Source of the DNA: Sorghum bicolor
Lineage: Eukaryota; Streptophyta; Magnoliopsida; Poales; Poaceae
Direction of reading: 5' to 3'
DNA: 64,000 nt
NCBI RefSeq assembly: GCF_000003195.3
Contig: NC_012879.2
Span: 23,735,367 to 23,799,366, forward strand
The notes beneath the pieces were generated by a model. It saw only the letters and a program-made list of their open reading frames with translations, was not told the DNA's origin and searched no databases. Position 1 is the stretch's first letter, and each line of letters begins with the position of its first letter. Of this stretch, positions 10,316 through 20,606 are shown in pieces. The position numbers and the translations under genes are program-made.

Positions 10316-13300
10316 ATGGCGAGGAGCGACTCCAGGAAGAGGGCCGAGCTGATGGCCAAGGAGTGGAAGAAGTCTCGCAGCACCACAAAATCTCTTGGTG
10401 ACCTCGTCGATATGGGGCTTCTGCACGGCGCAGAGCTCGGCGGCTGGAGGGCACCGGAGGGGGAGAGCTACCCCGACCCTCGCGCTGGTGAGATCGTCGT
10501 TTTTGAGGATTTCATCAAGAGAGGCTTTGGTGTTCCTGTTCATCCTTTTCTTCAAGGTCTTCTTTTGTACTATGAGATCGGGATTTGCAATCTGCACCCG
10601 AACTCAATTCTCCTTATTTCCACCTTCATCCATCTGTGCGAGGCCTATGTTGGCATAGAGCCGCACTTTGATCTTTTCCGGTATCTTTTCTGTCTGAGGA
10701 AGAAGGGAGCAGTTGGAGGCTCCAAGGTTGCAGGTGGAGTATACCTCAACCTTCGTGATGGGATGAAGAATCGCTACCTGCACTGCCCATGGAACACCTC
10801 CTTGACCGAATGGTACAAGAAGTGGTTCTACGTCAGGGAGGAACCGGGCAGCTCCACGTTCTGCGACGTGGGGTACATTCCCGAGAAGAGGTCGAGCTGG
10901 ACCGACCGCCCAGAGTTCAACGGTCAAGTGGCGGATCTGATGAAGCTGATCGACTGGTCGCGCCTGGATGGGCTTGGCGTGGTCGGCAACTTCATCTGCC
11001 GCCGGGTGATGCCCTGCCAGAAGAGGGTGCACTCGGCGTACGAGTATGCCGGAAGCGCAGACCCGACCAGGATGCGGTCAGAGATCCTGGAGAAAGCGGA
11101 GGTACAACAGCTGCTGAACGAGCTGTTTAACTTCGCAGATGGGGGCTTCATCCGTGGCAGTGATCGGGTGCAAGCCTTCAAGTTGGGACGACCAGCACCA
11201 AAGGTATGTAGCAGAGTCTGTTTGATCATTCGTATATCGTCTGCAGTTTGACTCATCTCTGTTGTTTTTGCAGGTCAGTGATGTCGACCGGTGCGCAGTG
11301 TATGTATCACTGGCACCGGGAATGGAAGATCCTGTAGGAGAGGTCCCGCCGGAGGAGGACGCTGCTCGGTGTACTCATTACACCAGCAGTGAGGAAGACC
11401 GAGCCCGCCCCGTCCCGACCTCCGAGGAGAGGGTAGCGGGGAAAAGGCCATTGCCGGCGGACCCCTTGCCGACACCGGGGCTGCCGGCAGACCTACCGGC
11501 GGAGAGCAGCCAAGCGCCGAAGCGTCGTCGGCTCGTGCGGATCGTTGACGACGACGACGACGACGAGGAGGCTGCGCCGTCGTTGGTCCGGCGGCCTCGG
11601 AACCGCCCAGACACTGCGCCGGTCGCCACTGATCGAGTGGCTAGCGGCGCCGCTGCCCCGCAAGTTGCCGAGGTGGGGGCACAGGCGCCGACCGGCCGGG
11701 CGAGGAGGAGGTTTACCGCGACCCATCATCGGTCAGACCTGTAAGTGTTCGACTTACGTACTTTGGACTCCTCTCTTTTTTTTTTTAACTTCTGTTCCTG
11801 TAGTGCGGCATCGGATGTCGACCCTGGCCAAACTGCTGGCCAGGGAACGGGCGAGCCTGCCCGCGGTTCTGGGGATGCGGCCCCCCAGACCACAGAGCAG
11901 GCAGCTGCTGCAGTCGCGCCTGGGAGCACCGAGGAGCCCCCGAGCGCGGCGCCGACTACAACAAGCAGCCCTACCAGGGCTGGAGAGGCTCCCCCAACTG
12001 ACTCCTCGGAGAAAGGAAGATCTCCGACCGCTCCTCCTGCCGGGGGGAGTGGAGTCCCCCCGCCGCCCCGAGCAGGATCCCCTCCGGCTGCGGGCTCCCC
12101 AGGTCTGGTCCAAGGGTCAGTGATGCCTGGGACCACCACCGGGGGTGACGCAGCCCAGGAGGAGGAAACCAGGGCGGCCTCCGACGACGAGGTGGAAGAG
12201 ATCGAAGGTCGTCCCCGTGATGGCCGCCAACACGTGTATGTGTGGCGCCAACGCGGGGATCACTTTATCGGTCATGAGGAGGTCGCCGAGACCGAAGAGG
12301 CCGCCAGGGTGGAGCGCGCGGCCAAGCGCCTTGTCGACGAAGTCAAGGTAAGCGGCTTTTTGTACTGCTGCGCATTCTTTTGCCTTGTCTTGCTTGATCG
12401 TTGTATGCTTGCTTTGTAGGACGTAATGAAAACGGCAAAGTACCGGAAACGGTGCTTTGACCAGATAGAAAGCGTCATGGCCGAGAACAAGGCCCTTGCC
12501 GCGGAGGTAGACCGGTTGCGGGCGGAGGTCGGGGAGAAGGTGGTCGAGATGAGCGCCGAAAAGGAGCGTCGTCTCGACCTCGCTCGTCGTCTGGCCGACC
12601 AGTACCGGCTGCAGGAAGGTTAGTCACACGCTCCGAGCAGTTTCGCGTACTTGTATAGTTTGCTTTGCTGACCAGTTTAGGATTCACGCAGACTTGGAGG
12701 AGGAGGTGGCGAGCCTCCAACAAGAGAAGGAGCAGCTCGGCCAACAGCTCGCCAGTGCACAGGAGTCCGGACGGCGAGCGGAAGAGGAATTAAGTCGAAA
12801 AGACCGGGAGTTAGCTGGTAATGGGTGCCGCCTTGTTGGTTGCTACCTGCCCTTTTGCTTGTCTGGTATGCCGAAAGTAACGTTTCGTTTTGTTTGCAGT
12901 GCTCAAGGTGAACGCCAAAAAGCACATGGATGAGCTGGTCAAGGACCGGGACTCCTGGAAGGTCAACTGTTGCAGGATCTGGAAGGGAGTGTCCCCGGTC
13001 CTGGACCTGATCAGTCCCGAGCTCCCGGAGAGCCAGCCCCGCGCGCCGCAGTTGACCCCGGTCCAAAAGGCGCAACGGGCGTGGGACTGGCTCCAGCAGT
13101 TTGTGAAGGACGCCGGGGAGTTTGCCGGCGCGCACGTCCTCAGCATGGTACGCGCCCACTACCCCCTGGTCGACTTGAGCAGGCTGGAGAAGGGGTACCC
13201 GAAGGAAGTCGGCCCACAGGAAGCGGACGAACTTCGGGGTAGTCTGCTGGACTTGTCGTCGACAGTGATCGGCGACATCAACCTGTGCGGAACGGCCACT

Positions 13301-13474
13301 CCTCCGGACCAGCCGAGCTCAGATAGGTCGGCCAGGGAGTTGTCGGGCGCGTCCTTTGCTGGAGATGGGCGGTCGACGCCTGCGGTCTCGACCAGCCAGG
13401 CGCCGGTGGCCCCGACCCCTTCGTCCGGGCAGCAGGGCCAGGCGGGTGATCAGCCCGAGCAGCTAGGCCAATAA
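10316..13474 (+). CDS. Intact antisense six-exon gene of element B (gypsy-type 'Transposase_28'-like protein)
   Basis: Exons at 10316-11203, 11274-11740, 11804-12347, 12420-12618, 12692-12817 and 12900-13474 join in one frame of 933 codons including TAA; all five introns are 63-81 bases with GT-AG ends. Residues about 60-130 (FEDFIKRGFGVPVHPF onward) resemble the plant 'putative gypsy type transposon' N-terminal domain. Exon 2 adds a basic PKRRR patch (about 378-382) next to six aspartates; exon 3 is Pro/Ala/Gly-rich; exons 4-5 (about 634-741) look coiled-coil. These features suggest a nuclear, self-associating protein, but its job is unknown. It lies tail-to-tail with pol, 277 bp apart. Extra antisense genes are known in Tat-lineage elements. 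Exon borders are read by eye. Confidence 0.85.
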
Positions 13475-13751
13475 AGTAGTCTGTAGGAATAGACTAGTAT
13501 CTGCCCGTCAGGGTATTTATTGTAAACTTTGTATGTAAAGTTTGTAATAAAGTTTTCTTTTTGTCATGACTGTTGTTTTGAGCGCTGTAAGAATATCTGA
13601 GTGACGTGTCACCGTATTTGTCTTGGTTGTCGCCAAGAGCATCCATGGCAGGAGTTTAGCCGAGTGCTGTGTATGACAAGGTATAGGCAAAAAATATAGA
13701 ATTTTATTGTCACAAATTATAAGACACTTACAATAGAAAGTCGCTAAAACT
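13475..13751. other. Convergent gap between antisense gene and pol of element B
   Basis: Contains AATAAA-type polyadenylation words for the plus strand (AATAAAG near 13,471 and again near 13,546). The two transcripts would end facing each other here and may overlap. Confidence 0.5.
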
Positions 13752-16700
13752 TTATGGATAGAAACGTCGCAGTTTGTCGATGTGCCAAGAGTTAGGCACT
13801 CGTGTTCCGTCTGGGTATGCCAATCTGTAGGACGTAGGTCGTGTGACCTCGGTCACCACGAAGGGTCCTTCCCAGGGAGTAGATAACTTGTGCATTCCCT
13901 CCTGGCTTGTTTTCCATCGAAGCACCAGATCGCCGACCACGAAGGAACGGTCCTTGACGTTCCTGTTGTAGTATCGCCTGACTGCCGCGAGATATTTTGC
14001 TGTTCGGAGACATGAAACTAAACGCTTTTCCTCCATGCAATTGATATCGAGTTCTCTGGCGTTGTCGGCGGTCGCCTGGTCGAAGTGCTCGATTCTAGGG
14101 GATCCGAAGTGTATGTCGGACGGCAAAACCGCCTCTGCGCCGTACACCATGAAATAGGGAGACACCCCTGTGTTTCGACTGGTCTGAGTTCGGAGGCCCC
14201 AGACCACTGCCGGCAATTCTTTCATCCATCGACCGGGTGCTCTGTCGTTCTCGGTGTACAATCTTTTCTTTAGGGCGTCGACGATCATTCCGTTAGCACG
14301 TTCAACCTGACCGTTGGCACGTGGATGTGCCACTGACACATATTTTATGACTATGCCTCTGTCATCGCAGAAATCCCAAAAAGTGGTGCCAGTAAACTGA
14401 GTGCCCAGGTCGGTGATTATGCTGTTCGGGATGCCGAATCTGTGTATGATTTGATTGAGGAACTCCACAGCCTTCTCGGAAGTTGCCTTGACCAGGGGCA
14501 TGTATTCAATCCACTTGGAGAACTTGTCGATTAACACGAAGACAAACTTGAAGTTGCCCGGGGCTGGTTTAAATGGTCCGATCATGTCAAGCCCCCAGCA
14601 AGCAAAGGGCCAAGACGACGGGATGGTTTGAATTTCATGGGCAGGTACGTGGGTCCTCTTAGCGAAAAACTGACATCCTTCGCAACGCCGAACCAGTTTT
14701 TCTGCATCGCTGACCGCGGTCGGCCAGTAAAAACCTGCTCGAAAAGCCTTTCCGACCAGCGTTCTAGATGCGGCGTGGTTGCCGCAGGATCCGGCGTGTA
14801 TGTCCTCCAAGAGCTTGATACCATCGTCTTGGGGTATGCACTTGAGCAGTACCTCGGAGCTTGCGTTTTTCCGCATGAGTTTTCCGTCGACCAGGATGTA
14901 GTTCTTTGATCCTCGGATGAGACGCTCGTTCTCTGTTTTGTCCTGAAAACCTGTCCCGTCTGAGATGTATTTGATGAACGGGATACGCCAGTCGCGCCCA
15001 CTGGTTGTCGGAGTGGCGTCATCTATGAGCATTGCCTCGGTGGGTTGCTTGTTGACCACGGGGGAGCTTACGCTCGGCTCATGGATGTCCTGGACGAAAA
15101 TACCCCGCGGGATTTGGGCCCGAGACGAGCCTAACTTTGACAACGCATCTGCTGCTTGGTTCTTATCCCGGACCACGTGGATGTACTCTATGCCATAGAA
15201 GTTAGTTTCCCATTTGCGAATTTCTTTGCAGTAGAGATCCATCTTCTCGTGGGTTGCGTCCCACTCCTTGTTGAGCTGGTTGATGACCAAAGCGGAGTCG
15301 CCGTAGACATAGAGGCGCTTAACCCCCAGCTCGACGGCTAGTCGTACGCCATGTAAGCAAGCTTCGTATTCGGCGACATTGTTTGACGCCGGAAAAAGGA
15401 TCCGAAGGACGTAGCGGAGTTTGTCCTTGTTTGGTGATACGAACAATACCCCAGCGCCTGCACCGTTGATGTTCAAGGACCCATCAAAGAACATTGACCA
15501 GTGGTCTGAGACATCTGGAACAGAAGGCTCGTTGAGATCCGTCCATTCGGCAATGAAATCGACCAGTGCTTGAGACTTGACAGTGGTGCGACTCTGGAAC
15601 TCTAGGGAAAATGGACATAATTCCATTGCCCATTTCACGATTCTGCCATTGGCGTCTTTATTGCGCAGGATGTCCCCGAGAGGAAAGCTGGTTGTCACCA
15701 GGACTCGATGGCCGTCGAAGTAGTGCTTCAGCTTTCTTGACGTTATCAGGATGGCGTATATAAGCTTCTGTATTTGTGGGTACCTGGCCTTTGATTCGTT
15801 TAAAACTTCACTTATGAAATAAACGGGTCTCTGGATCTTGAAGACGTGACCCGGTTCATCTCGCTCGACCACTATTGCCGTGGAAACAACCCTGTCGGTT
15901 GCAGCAATGTAAAGGAGCAGGTCTTCATTGGGCTGAGGCGCTGTGAGGACAGGCGGTGAAGTGAGGAAGGTCTTAAGCTGAGTGAACGCAGCGTCGGCGT
16001 CTTCTGTCCAGGAGAATTTTTCTGACGCTTTCAATAGTTTGAAAAAAGGGAGGCCTTTTTCTCCCAGCCTTGAGATGAAACGACTGAGGGCGGCCATGCA
16101 TCCGGTTAGCTTCTGAATATCCTTGACGTTCTTCGGTGGTCGCATGTCGAGTACGGCTTTGACTTTTGAAGGGTTTGGTCGTATGCCGTCGCAACTGACG
16201 ACGTTGCCGAGCAGTAGACCGGAAGGAACGCCGAAAATGCATTTCTTGGGGTTGAGCTTCCACTTGTACCTATTGAGTGCCTTGAAGGTTCGGTCTAAGT
16301 TGTCGATTAGGGTGCTCGCATCCCTTGTTTTTACGACCACGTCGTCCACATAGGCCTCGACGAGGTCATCGCGAATCTCGTCGTGGAGGCATTGCTGGAT
16401 GGCCCTTTGATAAGTGGCCCCAGCGTTTTTTAGTCCGAAAGACATTGTAGTGTAACAGTATGCGCCGAAGGGTGTGATGAAGGATGTTTTGATCTGATCT
16501 TCTTCTTTTAACGAGATCTGGTGATAACCAGAGTAGCAATCTAGAAAGGAGAGGAGTTCGCATCCGGCCGTTGAGTCGACCACCTCGTCGATGCGAGGGA
16601 GACCAAAAGGATCTTTAGGACAGTGTTTGTTGAGATCGGTGTAATCAACGCACATTCTCCATTCATTATTCTTTTTGCGTACAAGAACCGGATTGGCGAG

Positions 16701-19700
16701 CCAATCGGGATGATACACCTCTTTTATGAATCCGGCTGCTAGAAGCCGTGTTATTTCTGTCCTAATAGCCTCCTTTTTGTCACGAGCGAACCGTCGCAGT
16801 TTTTGCTTGATTGGTCTTGCGGTCTTCGAGACGTTTAAGGAGTGCTCGATCAGGTTTCGTGGGACGCCGGGCATGTCTGCGGGTTTCCATGCGAAAACGC
16901 TCACGTTGTCCCTTAGAAACCTGACGAGCGCGTCTTCCTATTTTGGATCCAGGTTAGCCCCGATAAGGGCTGTCTTCTCGGGGTTGCCTTCGACCAGCTG
17001 CACTTCTTTGTACTCCTTGGATTTCGAATTCTTTCTGGCTGTCTCCTGCTCAGGTAATCGGAGCTGGTCGGGGGGCAGCTGTGCGGCTTGGTTTGCTGTT
17101 TCCGCCATGCGGATTGAGAGGTCAATTGCCTCGGTGATCTTGAAACTTTCTTCTTCGCAGGTGTACGCAGTGTAGACGTTGCCTCTGACGGTCAGGACAC
17201 CCTTCTCCGTGGGCATCTTAAGCACTAGGTATGAGTAGTGCGGGACTGCCATGAACTTTGTCAGCGATGGGCGGCCCAGTATGGCGTGGTAGGTCCCGTC
17301 GAAGTCCGCGACTACGAAGTTGATGAACTCCGTCCGGAAGTGATCGGGTGTGCCGAATTGGACAGGCAATGTTATCTGTCCGAGGGGCACCGAACTTTGA
17401 CCTGGCAGAACCCCCCAGAATTGGGTGTCGTAAGGTTTTAGTTGCGCCGGTGATATCTTGAGGGCGGGCAGGCTGTTGCGGAAGAGGATGTCAATGGAGC
17501 TTCCCCCGTCCACGAGCACGCGCTCGAACCTGATGCTATTGATGCAGGGATCAAGAATTAGTGGGAAACGACCCGGCTCTGGGATAGCGGCCCACTGGTC
17601 CTTCCTGCTGAACGCGATCTCCCTGTGGGACCAGGCGGGAAATTTCGGATCTGCGATCAGCCCGTCCGTGCTGTCTATGTTGAGGCAGGCTCTCTTCAAC
17701 AGCTTTCTTTCTCGCTTGGACTCAGTGGAGACCTTGCCCCCGAAAATGGAGTGGACCACGTCGGTGGGGCTGACGTATTGGTGTCGGGGGTCCCTGTCTT
17801 GGTCCTCATCCTCATCTTCGTGGTCGTGCCCGTCGCGTTTGTTACTTTTCTTGGCGGTGTCTTCTTGGGCGGCCCGCCGTGTATAGATATTTTTGAGGAC
17901 GCGGCACTCTTCCATGGTATGGTTAGACTTCGGGTGTAGCTGGCACGGTCCCTTCAACGTTTTGTTGTAGTCGTCTTGGTAGTCCCGTCGTCCATTGGGA
18001 CGTTTGACCGTGTTTACTTCATGGTCGTATTCGCGAGGGCGCTTTCCTCTGAAGTCGTCGCGGCTGTCGCGCCGCCGATCCCAACCCTCTCGGTGATCGC
18101 GGTTGTCGGAGCGGCGGTGATTTCTGTTGTCGTAGCGGCCACGACCGTCATCTCGCCGGGAGGGCTGGTCGGTGCCTCTCGCATCGTCTCGGATTAGTTT
18201 TTCTGCGTCATCAGCATCGGCATAATTTTTAGCCGTGGCGAGGAGCTCTGCTACCGTTGATGGACGCTTACGCAACAGCTTGTTCCTCAGCGCTTCATGG
18301 AAACGTAAGCCCTTGATAAAGGCTGATATAGCCTCGTCATGAGAAATCTTCGGGATTTTGAGACGCATATCCGAGAATCGTCGGATGTAATCGCGCAGAG
18401 GTTCATTCTTCCTGTCTCTTATCCTTTCAAGGTCACACTTGTTTCCGGGCTGCTCGCATGTGGCGATGAAGTTGTCAATGAAAGCCTGTCGTAGCTCTTC
18501 CCAAGAGTCGAAGGAGTCCTCGGGCAAGCCGAGAAGCCACTGATGACCAGCCTGGTCGAGGACTACGGGGAAGTAGTTAGCCATGACGTGCTCATCTCCT
18601 GCCGCTGATCGGACGGCGATTTCGTAGAGGGTGATCCAGTTCTCTGGATTTTCCTTGCCGTCGTATTTTTTAAGTTTTTCGAGCTTGAAATTGCGGGGCC
18701 ACACGACCTGGCAGAGGTGTGAGGAGAACTGCCTTAGGCCCGGAGGACCATGGGTCTCATCGTACTCGATGCGGCGCAGGTTTTCGTGGACTGCTCTCTC
18801 TGCGGCGCGCCTGTTGATGCGGTCCCGGGCATCTTTGGGAGGGATGTTGTGGCGGAGATCCCTGTGTTGATCTTCTTCTTCCTGGCCGCGTACGCGGTTC
18901 TGCTGGCGGCGGCCATCGGCGTCTCGACCACCATCGTCGCGCCGTGAGTCCCCTCGACGGTTGTCGGGGGAGCGGCTGCGGCGACGCCTGCTGGGCGAGG
19001 CCCGGCTACGATGAGTCTGGTCGGAGGTGGCTTCCGTATAAGAGACGTCCTGGACTCTCTTGAGCAGAGTCGCTGTCTGTCCCATCGCGGCGATCAGGTG
19101 TGCTCGGATACTGGTTCGGACTCCCTGGCATTCGGGTGTGTCAGGAAGCCGATCCAGGTTGGCCATGGCGACAGCCACGTTGGCGCTTGGCGTTTTGTAG
19201 ACCGGCTGGTCCCCGACCATGTCAAAGGCATCGTTGAGGTTACCTGGTGGCGTCTGTTGTTGCTCGTCCGCACGCCGTCGGGCGCGATCGGCGTTACGCT
19301 GTTCGCGGAGTTGCCTCTGGTCGTCTGTTTCTCCGTCAACAACCGGTTCGTCGGCGCTGACATTGAATACAATATCCCCTCGCCGGGGGGGGGAATATCG
19401 GGAACCGGTCGAAACCCGGAGGGTGTGAAGGGAAATCCAGGTCGTAGTCCTCGTCTTCGGTGTTCACAACCTCGGTGGGGACGGAGCCGGTGCTTGAGTT
19501 GGTGCTAGGCACCTGGCCGTCCCGTAGCTCTCGGATGGTCACCATGTTGACATGGTGACGATTGTTCCTTGTCGGCGACCAGCCCGCTTTGCTGAAAACG
19601 GATTGGACATGCTGTGAGTAAACAGAGGCCGAGTTGTTCAGGCCGCAAGGATAGTCTTCCTTTTTGAGCTCGACGGATCGTCCTGCGGGGGTTGAGTTTA

Positions 19701-20082
19701 TCGTCAGGGACGTTCCTAGCCGTTCGTGTGTGGCGACACGAGTTGGCCGGCGGAATTTCGAAAAATCCGCTCGAGCGGCTTGGTCGGGCTGGCGCAGAAC
19801 TCCATCTATTAGTTGGGAGACTTCGAGTAGCTTGGAGTCAGCGCGATCGAGCGCTTGGAGGAGGTCCGAGCAGTCGATCTCCTTTCCCTTGTAGAGCGGG
19901 AACGGTGGTCGGGAGCTTGGTGCCGTTATGCGTGTGGTCGGAGACGGCGTGATCTCAGATTGGATCTGGATTTCTTTCGGAACCGTGGTCGCGAAACCGC
20001 CGCTGCACGTCGTCCACGTGATCTGGCCGACGGTGAACGTGAGGCCTTCGGGCACGGTCGCCGAAGCTGGGATCGTGACCAT
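13752..20082 (-). pseudogene. Element B gag-protease-reverse transcriptase-RNase H-integrase (one frameshift, one stop)
   Basis: The first ATG after the primer site is at 20,082. Gag contains a retrotransposon-gag domain (from ENWITLYEIAV to the AELLATAKNYADA region) and a Cys/His knuckle (CQLHPKSNHTMEEC). Protease follows with LVDGGSSIDILF and AILGRPSL. Reverse transcriptase has intact YVDD and FGLKNAGATYQ; RNase H has FFDGS, NNVAEYEA, YGDSALV and NQAADALS; integrase has GLDMIGPF, TDLGTQF and NGQVERANG, so all catalytic residues are present. Two lesions interrupt one frame: a 9-base G run on the plus strand at 19,385-19,393 that is one base too long for the frame, and a TAG at 16,938-16,940 between protease and reverse transcriptase. 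Both are small and recent; the run could also be an assembly error. Ends 277 bp from the antisense gene. Confidence 0.93.
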
Positions 20083-20111
20083 CTTGTTCGCCGGAAAAGT
20101 TGCACGCACAC

Positions 20112-20129
20112 CCCCTACCTGGCGCGCCA
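20112..20129 (-). other. Primer-binding site of element B
   Basis: One base after the 5' LTR the minus strand reads TGGCGCGCCAGGTAGGGG. It begins with TGG, the complement of tRNA CCA ends, and aligns with the site in element A. The matching tRNA was not identified. Confidence 0.7.
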
Positions 20130-20130
20130 C

Positions 20131-20589
20131 TGTCGACGAAAGCTGGTCGGCAGTCTACCTTGGGGTATACCCACGGTAGTAGTTTATCGGTAGACGGTGC
20201 GCAAACTACGAACTCGATGGTGACGCAAGACACGGACAAGCTTTTTATCCAGGTTCGGCCGCCGAGTTGGCGTAATACCTACGTCCTGCGTCTGGTTGTA
20301 TTGATTTGTGTTGAGAGAATCGTATGTCCTAGGGGGTCCCCTTGCCCCTCCTTATATAGTCTGGAGGGCAGGGTTGCAGATCTAGAAACTAATCCTAGCC
20401 GGTTACAATTGCCATAGATAATTCGATATCAATTCCTATTCTGACCGACTAGAATCCTGCTTGATCTCCACGTCTTGTTTCCTTGCGCGAAACTCGGGCT
20501 GTCGGATCAAGCCTTGAACTCGTCTCGTAGTGGGCCAAGCTTCCTGGCTGAAGTCTAGCCGTAAGGGTATAGGGGTTTATACCCCCACA
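20131..20589 (-). repeat. Element B 5' LTR
   Basis: 459 bp, one mismatch to 8,635-9,093. It carries the TATA-like motif at 20,350-20,361 (minus strand) that would drive the full-length sense RNA. Confidence 0.97.
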
Positions 20590-20606
20590 ATCGGCGAACC
20601 TATCCA

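Larger units (their letters stand above)
8635..20589 (-). mobile_element. Element B: young Tat-type Ty3/gypsy retrotransposon with intact antisense gene
   Basis: An 11,955-bp complete element with 459-bp LTRs differing by one base (left g, right c, in the cgtaatac-tacgtcc context), flanked by ATCGG. On the minus strand: primer site, gag-protease-pol as one frame (20,082-13,752) with one 1-base insertion and one stop; on the plus strand, a six-exon gene (10,316-13,474). At the commonly used grass LTR rate of 1.3e-8 per site per year, one change in 459 implies roughly 0.1 million years or less. The insertion splits element A between protease and reverse transcriptase. Confidence 0.95.

Noticed and set aside
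13792..19894. Plus-strand frames across element B gag-pol (for example 16,726-17,175 and 17,458-17,886)
   Set aside because: No ATG-led domains or splice pattern; opposite-strand shadows of the pol frame. Unlike 10,316-13,474 they do not join into a consistent gene.
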